A stretch of DNA of 64,000 nucleotides. Origin: Alisma plantago-aquatica. Lineage: Eukaryota > Streptophyta > Magnoliopsida > Alismatales > Alismataceae. Below the pieces are notes generated by a model, which saw only the letters and a program-made list of their open reading frames with translations, ran no database searches and had not been told where the DNA came from. Positions 48,440 through 59,684 of the stretch are shown here, in pieces (positions within the stretch are counted from its first letter, which is position 1; each line of letters begins with the position of its first letter). The DNA is taken from assembly GCA_963693085.1 (NCBI GenBank), contig OY856412.1:1058736244-1058800243 (forward strand), read 5' to 3'. Position numbers and translations under genes: made by a program.

Positions 48440-48811
48440 CAGCTGAACCGACCGTTTCAACCCTAAAACTGTCATTTGGTGACCTCAACTGATCGGTTCA
48501 CACCTGAACTGATCATTTGGGACACCTGAGCCGATCGGTTCACTTCTGAGCTGATCGGTTCATGGTCCTAGTCCAACTCAAACTGACCTCCATATTTGTT
48601 TCCGATTAATCAAATATTAATCCTTGTCCAAATCGAATTTGTACAAGTGAAACAAATTGTATTTACAAAATGATCTCAGTTGGTCCACGAATCGACCGGT
48701 TCAACAATTGAGTCGATCGTTTCATGACACATGAGCCGATCGACTCACCACCTGAGCCGATCGGTTCACCAACCTGAGTCGATCAGTTCCTCACATGAGC
48801 TGATCGGTTGG
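48440..48811. repeat. CCGATCGGTTCA motif array in copia U3
   Basis: About a dozen imperfect copies of a TGAGCCGATCGGTTCA motif (core palindrome CCGATCGG) fall in two clusters, 48440-48565 and 48688-48811. They lie 100-470 bp upstream of the TATA box in the transcriptional sense. The left LTR keeps the same clusters (28630-28743 and 41740-41860). Confidence 0.8.
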
Positions 48812-50001
48812 GGTGCAGACTTTTGCAAAATCAGTCAAATTGCAGTTTCAATCAATGTGATACTCTAATCAATTGGTCCAACACCTTGAACACTATGATT
48901 CTGAGCTATCAATCAACTGAGTGTTTAATTGAACTACTAAACTCCTTTAGTAATCAATCTAAACATGATTTGTGGATAAACCCCTCTTCCAGGTTAAATC
49001 CTATGTGTGTGACCCTACAAGTCCATTTCACGTTGGGAGTGAAAGTCCATAACACTTATTACTTCACAAGCAAAGAGCGGTGCCTAGTCGCACATCAGTG
49101 CTACCCAAGTGAAATAGAAAGTTGGAGAACAACTTTCAATCCTACAATCTGTGAATGGTGTTACAGTCAATGTATAATTCCTTTGTCACTAATGTCCTGA
49201 ATGAACTCAAGGCTTGGTACAATCATCCTTTTAACGTTCATCCATTTCCTTGATCTGAGAGTAGACCGGGTGAGATGTGTGTGACATCAATATCACATAT
49301 TGACTCACACATGCATGTGCATGCCTTTCTCAATCCTACTCATCAAGTGGCCATGGACATCAAACTCCCTTAGGAGGGACAAATCCCATATCTACCACTC
49401 ACCCCTCAAAAGCCCCATGTGTCAAAGCCACACAATCATCACCTTTATAACAACCCATGTTTCAGGACTGCGTTTGATGATGTCAAAGTGTACCCAACGA
49501 AATGTGTTGAGTGTAGTGATTTTAGGTCGAAGAATCACACTCAACACCATCACTGTGAGAGCTGACTGTGACTACCAAATCATAGTTACATGTGTCACTC
49601 TCACGGTGGGTCTGTCCGGTACACTTATTCTCTAACAAGTACCTACGTGCTTGGTTTGATATCACTATATCATGACTAATGAGATTCTGTCATCAACTAA
49701 CACACAATCTAGTCTTTAGTGTTATTGATGTCTATGGTTATTTCCCCAATAACAACCGACTAGGGACAAAACAAGAATGTATACTCTTAACATCCATATG
49801 ATCTCATTATTTAGGTCCACAACCCAAAAGCATACATCATCGAGTAAAACAATTCTTTAGACATCTATCATGTTACACTATCATCTCAGAAATAGTTAAA
49901 ACATATAGATCGGAAATTGCCTTGATTATTATTCAAATCGCTTTACAAAGTATCCCATTACAATCATCACACGACTTGCTCTTTGTGCATACATACCAAC
50001 A

Positions 50002-50006
50002 CCAGG
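50002..50006. repeat. Target site duplication CCAGG of copia element, right
   Basis: Identical to 27988-27992; Cassandra interior resumes here. Confidence 0.9.
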
Positions 50007-50160
50007 CATGTAGGAAAGGGCTATCCATAGTGATGTAGCCACCCTTACATTGGTATTCCATGATCAGGAGATGGGTGTCCATGAGCCATGTTGGGTCTGC
50101 ACTGAAATGGGGAAATATTACGAGGCCATATAATTGGGTCTTGACGAGGACATTAAGAGT

Positions 50161-50174
50161 CCAAGTGGGGGAGA
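50161..50174 (+). other. Polypurine tract of Cassandra
   Basis: CCAAGTGGGGGAGA directly before the 3' LTR; purine-rich core AAGTGGGGGAGA. Confidence 0.82.
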
Positions 50175-50175
50175 T

Positions 50176-50466
50176 TGTAACATCCCAGGATTTCAGACCT
50201 CGGATAACATGATCTTTAAAGGAATGATTGGACTACCCACATCACCAAGGTGCACCTCCTTTTCCAGGAGCCCATCACTAAAAAACTCCATAGTTAAGCA
50301 TGCTCAGCTTGGAGTAGTACTAGGATGGGTGACTAGTTGGGAAGTTGACCTCGACTTGTGCATGAGTGAGGAAAAAGTGCGCAGTTATGGCTAGTGGTGA
50401 TTTGTGGGGCTAATCGTCATTCCTAAAACTCTGCTAGAGCCTTGGGCAGTGGGCCCGAGTGTTACG
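50176..50466 (+). repeat. Cassandra 3' LTR
   Basis: 291 bp, TGTAACATCCCAGG to GTGTTACG (terminal A changed to G). Same length as the 5' LTR. Confidence 0.93.
50266..50345 (+). promoter_or_regulatory. 5S rRNA-like segment with Pol III internal control region (3' LTR)
   Basis: 80 bp, the same length as in the 5' LTR. A-box-like AGTTAAGCATGCTC (50293-50306) and GTAGTACTAGGATGGGTGAC are unchanged between the copies apart from flanking bases. Confidence 0.9.
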
Positions 50467-50471
50467 TGTTC
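50467..50471. repeat. Target site duplication of Cassandra element, right
   Basis: TGTTC, versus GGTTC at 27614-27618. Confidence 0.6.
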
Positions 50472-52138
50472 CACTTTATTATTTAATCCACTTACTCATC
50501 TTTCAGATCCATTTCATAGAATATATTTGACTTTCCTACTTTGACATTATTATAGATTTTTAGCTTATCGATGACATGCAAAGGCGATATGAAAAATCGG
50601 ATAAGACTAAGCAGTGTGTAATATGAATATTAAATAGAAAGAGTTGTATTAAATAAACAAGTACTATTATACATCTCTTCACACTCCAATTCTATATCAA
50701 TTAATCCATATCACTTAAGTCATCACTATGTTGACTAGGAGATGCCCCTTAGGCTAAAATCTACAAAAAAATGTCCCCCTTTTGTCACATATGTTCAACA
50801 ACATCCTTAAACAAGGCATTAAAAGATGTAATTTTCTTTCCACCAACATACTCAATATACATATTTAAATTATACAAGGTCGACCATTATCTCATGTAGA
50901 GGAATTCTTATAACTATCATTTAGAACAAGGCTTATTCATGCAACAAAATAACCACCAATAGTTTAGTGTAAGGGTTATTATAAAGAACCCTCATATGAT
51001 ATTGCTTTTGAGGGACATTCAATCCAAGGACTATTAAGTATCCTTACATATTTCCTTGGGGCCTACCATATTAGTGGAAGGAGTATGATCTCTAACAAAG
51101 ACAAGTGCATCAAAATAAAGGACAACACGGTGTTCAACTCTAAGCATTTCACAACATTATCCATCATTTTTTATATCATTCATCCCCAGTATGTATTATA
51201 TCCTTATTTATTGTACCTTTCTATAATCCCATTCGTGGCATTTATGTCATTGGCCTCAAGGAATAAACCACAAGGCATCAAGGCTTTAAGTATATATCCC
51301 ATACACAAGATAAATCTTCTAGTATCATGCTTAAAATCACTCTTAGACAAATTGTTTAAGATCATAGGAAGACAAAAAGAGACAACATAGATCTTCACTT
51401 GAGGTGGAGAAATATTTCATTAGGTGTCTTCGTTTATGTAAGGTTGTCATAATTTAATAAAATCCACATTTGATTGAGGATTTCCCTAAGTTCATCTCAC
51501 TCTTACTTTATTACTTGATCATTATGATGACTTATAATATTCATTTAATATTAACTTTATATATATCTCTACATTAAGAGTTATTATATAACATAAGTTG
51601 AGTAACTTTAGAAGATATAAATGGTCTCTTATTATATTTCAAACTACACATATTTGGTATAGTTGGGCATTTTAAGGGAATAACAAGCCCAAACATGAAT
51701 AGGGATTCACAATCATGACCACATATGTACAAAAGTATAATGATGTTCCATAATAATATACAAGTACATGAAATCTTAGAAATCAAAGGGGTTCACAAAT
51801 ACCTCAAAGTGTCCATACATACAAGAAATTGTCATTTTCATCCATAGCAAGGCCCTACCTAAACAAATGATCACTATTTACCACTAAGGATACACTTCTC
51901 TTCATATTCCAATGAACATAAATAAAATTTTATCGATCAATTCTAAAGTATGGGAGAGTCATGGCTAACACAAGAATCAACATAAAGATGTCATTTTAAA
52001 GTCTAGATGAGTTACTTTTAGGTACACAACATATGTAAAATAATATTTTAGAAAATAACAATTTGGGGAACTTTGTTATTTATACTAAATGTTATCATGA
52101 AAATGCAAAGGGATATCACACAAGTCATTTCCCATAAA
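50472..52138. other. Unassigned AT-rich spacer
   Basis: Contains opposed frames of 101 (51085-51390, plus) and 64 codons (51204-51398, minus). Neither resembles a family I know. No TE termini seen. Confidence 0.4.
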
Positions 52139-52746
52139 CCTGGTGTAACTACCCCGCTCCCCGGTAACCCCCAATTAAAGGAGACCTATAGGTCAGAGGC
52201 GTTATCCCAAACCCAGATCAGTGGCTTTGCAAATAATAAAAAATAATTAATAAATTCTACAACAACTAAGCTTTAAAATGGAATAAAAATTTTCTTTTCT
52301 CATACCTTGCAAAATATAGGAGTTGAGGGACTTTACCCCATATAACATCTATCTATCTAAAATCCTCCAATCTTTATTAAGCTCTATTCCATCATTGTCA
52401 CTTTAAAGGAATATCCATTTTCTTGATAAACCTAAAATACCGATAAACAAAAGTCGGTTAGTATAATGAATTATATTGGTATGTGGGGAAACCAATAATC
52501 TTGCATTTAATTGTAACAACATATTACAAGCAATTATGATTTAACAAAACAAACTTTACGTTTTAAACATGACTACTCAATCCTTACATACCCTAGCCTC
52601 TGTGTTGTCCCTACAGTGGACATGGATACTACCTCTCATATGGTAGATCTCAACTAACCCCCATGATCCTACCTTATAGGTAGATCAATACATAGGGTCA
52701 TGGAGTTGTAAGGTCCTACCCAAGGGCAGACCAACACATCGACTCG

Positions 52747-52844
52747 TGATAACCTGATGATCCTACCTCATGGGTAGACCATGTACTAGGTCATCTGATA
52801 ACTTGATGATCCTACCTCGTGGGTAGACCATGTACTAGGTCATC
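52747..52844. repeat. Tandem 49-bp duplication inside family-A LTR (copy 3)
   Basis: Units 52747-52795 and 52796-52844 match those at 1-98 and 10758-10855. Confidence 0.85.
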
Positions 52845-54273
52845 CTTCTCATCATTAACAAAGCTACAGAGGAGGACCATGATCTGAGCTAGTCACGCAC
52901 ATATACTTATGGTGATAGTCATAGTCACTTTATAGTTGCATGAAATAAAAGTCAAACAAGAAATTATTTCCATGCAACCGTTAAAACCTTGGGAATCGCT
53001 GGGAAACTAAAGTGATTTAACCATAAGCGTAACCACATACCTACTTTGGATATCTCAAAGAAGTAGTTTTCCAAACCCAACTTAGATGTCCAAACAAGAA
53101 AGACAAGCAACCAATCAAGTAAACTTGGATCTTGAAAGCATGTATCATGTCTAATTGTCACAAACATATCCCAAACAACTCCTTATTGACTTGGGACACC
53201 TTTCTTCAGTTTCTAGGTCTCATTACGATTCATTAGGATTTCTTAGATCAATTTCTCAAACTTTATCCTTTTTAGGTCAACAAACCCTAAAATAGCTTTT
53301 CTACTCATAAATACCCCTAATTACTAAATTATTCATATTAAGGGTCTTTTATACTCAAATTGTCTTTGGACAACATATCTCTATCTTATTCATGGATTTG
53401 TGCAATTAAAACCATTAAAAGTCATAATTATCACAATTAGGGTTTCTGAGCCCATTAATGCATATTCGTGTACATGGAACCCTAAATTTAACCAATTATG
53501 TACAAAGACCATCTTTTTAGACCTAATTCTCTCTTTTATTAACAACAAGTTAATATTTGCTCAAAATATTCTAAGAACGTTATTAGATCTAATTATCATC
53601 AAATCTTAGGGTCTTTCATTTATAAAACCATTAAAGATGCATCTTTAAGTACTTTTCAAATTGCAAGCATAATTATTAGGCTTCAAATATATTTTTATTG
53701 CACTCCTTGCATTTTTATAATGAACTTTCATATATAAATTTCATCTTCATCAGAGTTACCAACAATTAACTATGATTATTCTAAATAATTTACCTTTGGA
53801 CTGATAGCAAGGAGCCACGTCAGCAGGCGACCCACCTTTCTATCTTTTTTTTCGCACGGGCAGGGCCGCACTAATGGAGATGGAAAGTCTCTTTTAACCC
53901 TGTCTCCTTTTACAAGCATCGGGGGCTAGGAGGTATTTTCCTCCTCTCCCATCTTCTTTATTACAATGGTCCTCACACACAAAGCTGTTCTGACCCATGG
54001 TCAACACCATGGTTGACCTTGCACTCTCATCCCTCAAACCACAAAGTGGCGACTTGCTCATCTTTGCCATGTTCTACTGAAACTAACTGTGCTTCCAATT
54101 CTCCATTGGCATGTTGGATGGTTGGAATGAGGAGGGTGACCTTGGCAAGTTAGGTAGAGCGGTGCAAGGGTAGAGAGAAGAGCTCTAGGGGAAATTCCTC
54201 ACTAGTTTGCGATTGTGAAGGCTAGCAGAGCCTCACAGAGGCAATTTTGTCCCTGTTATGGATCCATGACCTC

Positions 54274-54280
54274 TTTTATA
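54274..54280 (-). promoter_or_regulatory. TATA box of solo family-A LTR
   Basis: TATAAAA on the minus strand in the context CCCCCTATAAAAGAGG. Confidence 0.5.
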
Positions 54281-55133
54281 GGGGGAGTTCTCCTGAAGCA
54301 ACACTACTACAAAGAGAAATTGGGTGAAGCTTCTAGGGCTTCCCAAACCACCCCAATCCTAGGTCGGTTGGGTGCGAAATTCTCTCTTGAAGCCAGCGAG
54401 ATTGTTTCCAAAATCGTACATGAACTAGGTTGCGAGAGAGTCTAGGAAAATCTGAACGCCTCTTGTTTCCCAATCCTACCTGATGTAGAAGATGACCCAG
54501 GCACCCTTGGATCTTAATCCAATGGCTTCCATGCCGCACACCTGATGGTTATTCAAGTTTTAATATCAAAATAATTGGGGAAAATAATTGTGACATCACT
54601 GATTATCCCATTCACTTCAGAAATCTCATAAAATCCATATCTCCAAATCCACTTATCCAATTAATACCAAACTTTTAGGGAAAGTATATAATGACTTAAA
54701 AAACTTGTGTGCCAAATTTGCGACTCAAACTCAAAAGTATGAGAGACTTTCCTTCATATGCATATTTTATACATATTTTCTCTCTCTTATTCTTTTATAT
54801 CATTTATTTGGATTCCTTTTACCATTAGAATCCTTATGGATTTGAAATCTCATCCATGATGAGTCAAACACATATCGTTCCACATAATTCTTCTATTTTC
54901 ACCATTATCTCCAATTTCCTTCTTAATAATGCATTATTTGATGTCTTCTTTTTCTTTGAAACATATTGGGCTCATTAACTTATTATGATCCACGAAATTA
55001 CATGCACAAAGGAAATATTTCAAAGAAAATCCATTCAATACATATAATACATACGATTCCCATAATCATACATTTATTTGGGAACTTGCATTTCCAACCA
55101 TATGAACCCAAAAATTGGGGTTGTAACACATGG

Positions 55134-56702
55134 AATCCAAATAGTCATAAAGAAGGATTTTAGGTAAAAAAAACACATGTATTTTGGATTTTTAGCCTTA
55201 TGGCCACAAGAAAGCATGCCACAACAAGTATGGATCATCATTCAATATTATGAAAAAACATTGAGAATCATAATTAGTTCACATTTTGTCAACACAGATC
55301 CCACTTACACGGACATAGAGCAAGCTCTAGGCAATTAAGATAATATTTAAGCATTACTCTCTTGTTTTAGTTGTGCCTGCTTGATTAAATCATATAGGAA
55401 GTAAGCAAACTACCTTGAAAATCGTTGGGAAGATACCTACTTTGTATGAACACATGGATATGCCTTAGTTATCTGATGGAGCTTCCACTCACGTGGAATT
55501 GTGTGCACCACTAAAAAATCCTAAAGATAGTAAATCTTTAAGTTTAGCCTTGCTTATACTAGATTGAAAACTCCACCCACGTATGCTAAGATACGTGGAA
55601 GCTTTATTGTAGTATAGTTAAGGGTCGAATCCACAAGACAACGGTCTTGTTGGGGGAAACAAGATGGAAAACGTTGCAATTTCACTTAATCTCTTAACAG
55701 TCGATATTTAATCAAAAGGTTGGTTTGGTTGTTTTTAAACTAAGAGCATGTAAAGCAAGTAAGTAAATTTAAGGATGTCAACAATGATAAGGAGCCACTA
55801 GGATGTGATCGGCTTTCACCGCCACTACACATGGATCAAAACATGCAACATAAAACATAACCTACAACAAGAGTCTAAACGGTTAGTATCTTTGTAGATT
55901 TAGTTTCCTTTCGGAGAACTAACTATGAGAAGTGTGGGAATGTTGCAATGCCAGCCATCCCCGAACGAATGGTCACCTACTTTACATCATTCCCTTCGCA
56001 AAGTGTGTTCCTCGACTTATCAAGGTTGTACTTTCATACGTCAACTGATTCCATTTCATAGTATGAAAGTACAACGATGGAAGTGAGTTTACTCCACTTA
56101 TTGAAAAACACTCCTAGATACAGAAACAGATGCATGGTGGATACATGCATCAAGAACCAACATTCAATCGAGATTCGAATCTGATAGTACAAATGTAGAC
56201 AATTCATACTAAAAGAATAAAGATAACACAAGTTGGTGATCAAGCAACAAGCATTCATTAAACGATTGATGTCGAACTGAAAAGAAAGTATATCTTTATT
56301 GCAAACTATGGATTACATTGCATGAAATGAAAACATGGGTAGCGGGGCTACTCCCCGCACCCTAGTGAATGAGACTACTCACTCATAGCTAGGACAAAGA
56401 AGGAGGTGAGAAGAGAGAGAGAGAACGTCATCCCCATAAAGGAGAGAGGAAAGTCAACCCCTTGGAAAGAGAGAGTGACGATCTTCAAACTTCACAGGTT
56501 GTTCGATGATGAGGTCTCCTCTTCCCACCTTCTTTGGCGAAGAGAGAGAAAGCAGCTTCAGGATGGAGTGTGGATCTCAGACTGGCAGCCTTTGGGCGGA
56601 GGATGGAGGTTGGAATAGCTCTGGAGTAGTAGAGGTAGCCTCTAGGCGTCTGAAACTTGATGTCTTTGGGAGGACCCCTTGGGTCTTATTTATAGGCCTT
56701 AA
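55134..56702. other. Non-coding flank of the Ulp1-like locus
   Basis: No credible coding frame. It contains an 8-bp-arm palindrome CCACGTAT...ATACGTGG (55577-55598) and a perfect 14-bp inverted repeat (56026-56039 with 56061-56074). The phrase GGGTCGAATCCACAAGAC at 55623-55640 recalls phrases seen near the ends of many plant TEs, but the element class is not clear to me. Confidence 0.45.
56026..56074. repeat. Inverted repeat, 14-bp arms
   Basis: TTGTACTTTCATAC (56026-56039) and its exact complement GTATGAAAGTACAA (56061-56074), with a 21-bp loop. Confidence 0.9.
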
Positions 56703-56752
56703 GTGAAGTCCAAACGGTTTGGTCAGTTTTGGGTCCAAAAGGTCTTGAAGCC

Positions 56753-56882
56753 CGTTTGGACTCTGAGACCGTTTGGACCCCGAGACCATTTGGACTCTGA
56801 GACCGTTTGGACTCTACGACAGTTTGGACCCCAAGACCGTTTGGACTCTGAGATCGTTTGGACCCCGAGACCATTTGGACTC
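56753..56882. repeat. 17-bp tandem array
   Basis: About 7.6 units of CGTTTGGACTCTGAGAC-type sequence; CTCT and CCCC variants mix. The core GAGACCGTTTGG also occurs in the array at 63698-63900. Confidence 0.88.
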
Positions 56883-57375
56883 ATGCGGTCTTGAGATCGT
56901 GTGACTCCATGCGGTCTTGGGACTGGTTGGCTTCATGTGGTCTTGGGACCGCGTGACTCCATACGGTCTTGGGACCAGTTGGCTTCATGCGGTCTTAGGG
57001 TCGGTTGACTTCATGCGGTCTTGGGACTGTGTGAGTCGATGCGGTCTTGGGACCGGTTGGCTTCATGCGGTCTTGGGACCGTGTGAGTCCATGCGGTCTT
57101 GGGACCGGTTGGCTTCATGCGGTCTTGGGACCGTGTGAGTCCATGCGGTCTTGGGACCGGTTGGCTTCATGCGGTCTTGGGACCATGTGAGTCCATGCGG
57201 TCTTGGGACCGGTTGACTTCATGCGGTCTTGGGACCGTGTGAGTTCATGTGGTCATGGGACCGGTTGGCTTCATGCGGTCTTGGGACCATGTGACTCCAT
57301 GCGATTTTGGGACCGGTTGGCTTCATGCGATCGTGGGACCCTGTGAGTCCATGCGGTCTTGGGACTGTATGAGTC
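56883..57375. repeat. 26-bp tandem array with alternating unit types
   Basis: Nineteen 26-bp units, all starting ATGCGGTCTTGGGAC or a close variant. Type 1 ends CGTGTGAGTCC and type 2 ends CGGTTGGCTTC. They alternate except for a 2-2 step at units 4-5 and a 1-1 step at units 18-19, giving a 52-bp higher-order period. Confidence 0.92.
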
Positions 57376-58742
57376 TTTTGTGATTTTTTGTGTCTTTTTC
57401 TGTAAGTAAAAAGGAGAAAAGTTAATCTAATAGTATATTTGCAATAAAAGAGGATAGCTAGGGATTCTGTCTAATTTATCAAAGAAAGAGTGTGGAAAAC
57501 TGAAGAATATTACTAAGATAACATCACAAAATTGGAGGTTATTACCCCCCATAACTTAGAGTCTAGCTTGTCCTCAAGTTTGATAGAGCTGAGGCATGTA
57601 ATGGCGAGGCAATTTTATTTAGTTAAGATTTCCATACTCTTGCTTCAATTATAAACCCAAGCTCTCCTAAGGTCGTATCGGGTCTTATTGCTTACCTTAA
57701 CTCTTTCAGGTATTGAGAGTTGCTTGGGTCTTAGGTTTCTTCCATATCTCGTAGCCCATTGGGACCACTTTTTATTTTGTGCATGTCGTTGACTCTAATC
57801 AACTTAATACCTCTCTGAAAAACCTACTGGAAGCTAGAGTGGGTATGAGGGTTGGCTAAAGGCTTGATGTGTAACTCCCCCTTCAAGTGGGGGACCACTA
57901 CCGGGCACGACACATCTGCCTTCATGAGGGCAGCTGAATGTATCGGCCAGACGAGTCCTTTATAAGCCTTTTATATATTTAGATACCTTAGGGTTTCACT
58001 ATCGGGCACGACACATCTGCCTTCATGAGGGCACCTGAATGTACCAGCCGGGTGAGACCTTCATTGGTTCTTTATATAGATCCTTATTTATGGCACAACT
58101 CTCATAGTTTTATTCAACTCTCTGGCTTTTATTTGTAAACTCACAAGCTTAGGATTTGAGGTTTTTAGGGAAATTATTTTGGGCGGTCAAGCCTCTTTTA
58201 TTTGAAGAGAGGAAAGTTGTTCTTAGAGTTTCTCGATATGCACTAATTTGGTTTCTTTTTAATGGTCCACTTGTGAGACTTCTTGATTTGGATGTCGCCT
58301 GATGCCCCTCTCATCCTTGAGAGTACTTGGCTTATTTCGGCCTTGATATTGACATGTGGAGAGTCAGATGTAGAAGTGAAACAAAAGCATGAAAACCAAG
58401 AGTGGAGAGAAATTATTAAGTCACCATTATATGTCTAAGTGCAATTCTTGTTATTACTTTTGAGGACTAACTTTATTCTAAAGTTAGATTAGGGTGACTT
58501 TGTTCCAAAAAGGGATGTTATTCTTTATGTGCATGGTTTATTTTAAAATGGGAAATTGTTTTAAAATGAAAATCAAATGCGCAAAGGAAGCTATAAAACA
58601 GAATTGAAAGAAAAGGTATAGAGAGAAGGATTTTGAAAATGATACCTCACCCTTGTCTAGTGTACTCCCCCCCACTAACTTATCACTCACTCTGTCCGTA
58701 GAGTGTCAAAGTGATAGTTTGAGTAGTACAAGGACAAGGACA
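57376..58742. other. Non-coding region between arrays and Ulp1-like frame
   Basis: No coding signal. Contains two direct copies of a 63-bp unit (57897-57960, 57998-58060). It would be the 3' side of the minus-strand gene. Confidence 0.5.
57897..58060. repeat. Direct repeat, two 63-bp copies 101 bp apart
   Basis: Both copies carry CGGGCACGACACATCTGCC and TTCATGAGGGCA. TGCC...GGCA can form a short hairpin around TTCATGAG. Confidence 0.9.
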
Positions 58743-59660
58743 TCAGGCTTCTGTTAGTCCTTTATTGACTCCATGTGTGCGGAGGAGATTAGCAGCGAAC
58801 TTCCCTCGTAACGCGTGATAATCCACTTCTGTCATGTATTCTATTGGTCTTCCAAGTGCTATGATGGTGTATATCCAGTAGAGGACGTGGAAACCACAAT
58901 CGTTCGATTCGCGGAGCTGCTGTGGGCACTTGTGGCTGAAGGCGGGGCGATGAAAGTGTTCTTTGTTGTATGCCCATGTGTGCTTGCTGAGAAGGACATG
59001 AAGTTGGTTGGCACACTCCTTCGCCACCTCCTCCGTAGGCGTTCTGGGTGTTGTAGTGTAATGTTGTTAATCTGGATTGTACTGGCTGTCAGAACTGTTG
59101 TATATGATTGTTGTTCCTTCATGAAGATTTGTTTCTGACAACATCCAGTTATCTGAATGAAGGAAGGGGAGCATGATGAACTTCGGGGTCGTATGTTGTA
59201 AGTAGGAGATGAGTGCCTCAGTTGTTCTGAAGTTCTTTATCTTCAATAGATCGTCCTTCATGTAGGGGGATGCCATATAGGTTGTAGGGTGATTCTGTCC
59301 GAGAAGAAATTGATAGGCGACCATTAAGCTTACGGAGAGAGACCCTTTTAACTGTACAGTTTCTCGTAGCGTGTCTGCCATGACCAGAATGTCACTGAAC
59401 ATGAAAGCGAGGTCATCTTTCTCGGCGTAAAGCCTTGACATGATGAGACAAAGTTCATTGTCGGAGAGACGTTTGCAAGCACTGAGGTCAAAATTGGGGA
59501 ATGTTGGTGAAATGGTAGGCAGGGGGACCATTTGTGAAGATGATCTGTTGATGTTTGCCCCGGTTAGTAACTCAGTAACCCCTTCATCATCCGCCAGATC
59601 GAAAGAGTAAGGATCCCATTTCTTTTTCTCGGGAACCTTGGCGGGTTGTTGTTTCTCCAA
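58743..59660 (-). pseudogene. Ulp1 (C48)-like protease domain, downstream copy
   Basis: Two same-frame pieces (59660-59067, 59027-58743) separated by one stop. The first holds VAYQFLLGQ, KFIMLPFLHSDNWMLSE and TIIYNSSDS. The residue before Trp, where C48 proteases have the catalytic His, is Asn (codon 59148-59150). The second holds CPQQLRESNDCGFHVLYWI with the expected Gln and nucleophile Cys (codon 58896-58898), then DYHALRGKFAANLL. The family cleaves ubiquitin-like modifiers. As read, the triad is incomplete. The frame ends at 58743, plausibly the natural C-terminus. Confidence 0.75.
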
Positions 59661-59684
59661 CTCTTGTATTGTTTTCCTAAATGG

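Larger units (their letters stand above)
27993..50001 (-). mobile_element. Ty1/copia retrotransposon inserted in Cassandra
   Basis: LTRs start TGTTGGG and end CCAACA (or its mutated form), flanked by a perfect CCAGG duplication. The minus-strand PBS lies next to the right LTR (47793-47804) and the polypurine tract next to the left LTR (43032-43045). Coding remnants in the order protease, integrase, RT, RNase H read on the minus strand, the copia order. Without chromovirus B the element is about 9.1 kb. Most of gag is gone and every domain is broken by stops or frameshifts. Confidence 0.93.
47806..50001 (-). repeat. Copia 5' LTR (intact)
   Basis: 2196 bp, TGTTGGG to CCAACA. The TATA box at 48338-48345 divides it into a U3 of about 1.66 kb and an R-U5 of about 0.53 kb. 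The U3 contains the CCGATCGG array at 48440-48811. Confidence 0.93.
27619..50466 (+). mobile_element. Cassandra-type TRIM with 5S rRNA-like LTRs, split by nested elements
   Basis: Two 291-bp LTRs (27619-27909 and 50176-50466) start TGTAAC and end TGTTACA/TGTTACG. Each holds an 80-bp 5S rRNA-like segment. A PBS follows the left LTR and a polypurine tract precedes the right one, so the element reads on the plus strand. After subtracting the copia insertion and its target copy the element is about 834 bp with only about 255 bp of non-coding interior, typical of Cassandra. Such TRIMs encode no protein and depend on other retrotransposons. Hand alignment gives about 33 differences between the LTRs, so the insertion is not recent. 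Confidence 0.93.
52144..55128 (-). mobile_element. Solo LTR of family A
   Basis: 2985 bp, TGTAACTACCCC to GGTTGTAACA, flanked by CCTGG (52139-52143) and CATGG (55129-55133), 4 of 5 bases alike. It aligns with the LTRs of element A along its length: the 49-bp duplication at 52747-52844, the minus-strand TATAAAA at 54274-54280, and the AATCCCAAA...GAGGGAAA-like tail. It is more diverged in the middle third. No PBS or polypurine tract adjoins it. Confidence 0.85.

Noticed and set aside
51085..51390. 101-codon plus-strand frame and its 64-codon opposite
   Set aside because: No recognisable domain, AT-rich composition and no start context or neighbours to support a gene.
55509..55513. CACTA-type terminal motif (CACTAAAAAATCC) as the left end of the Ulp1-like element
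   Set aside because: A 5-bp match is expected by chance, the opposite end is not in the window, and no 3-bp target duplication can be tested.
56883..57375. CRISPR-like array
   Set aside because: Units are directly adjacent with no unique spacers, and the context is a plant TE; it is a minisatellite.
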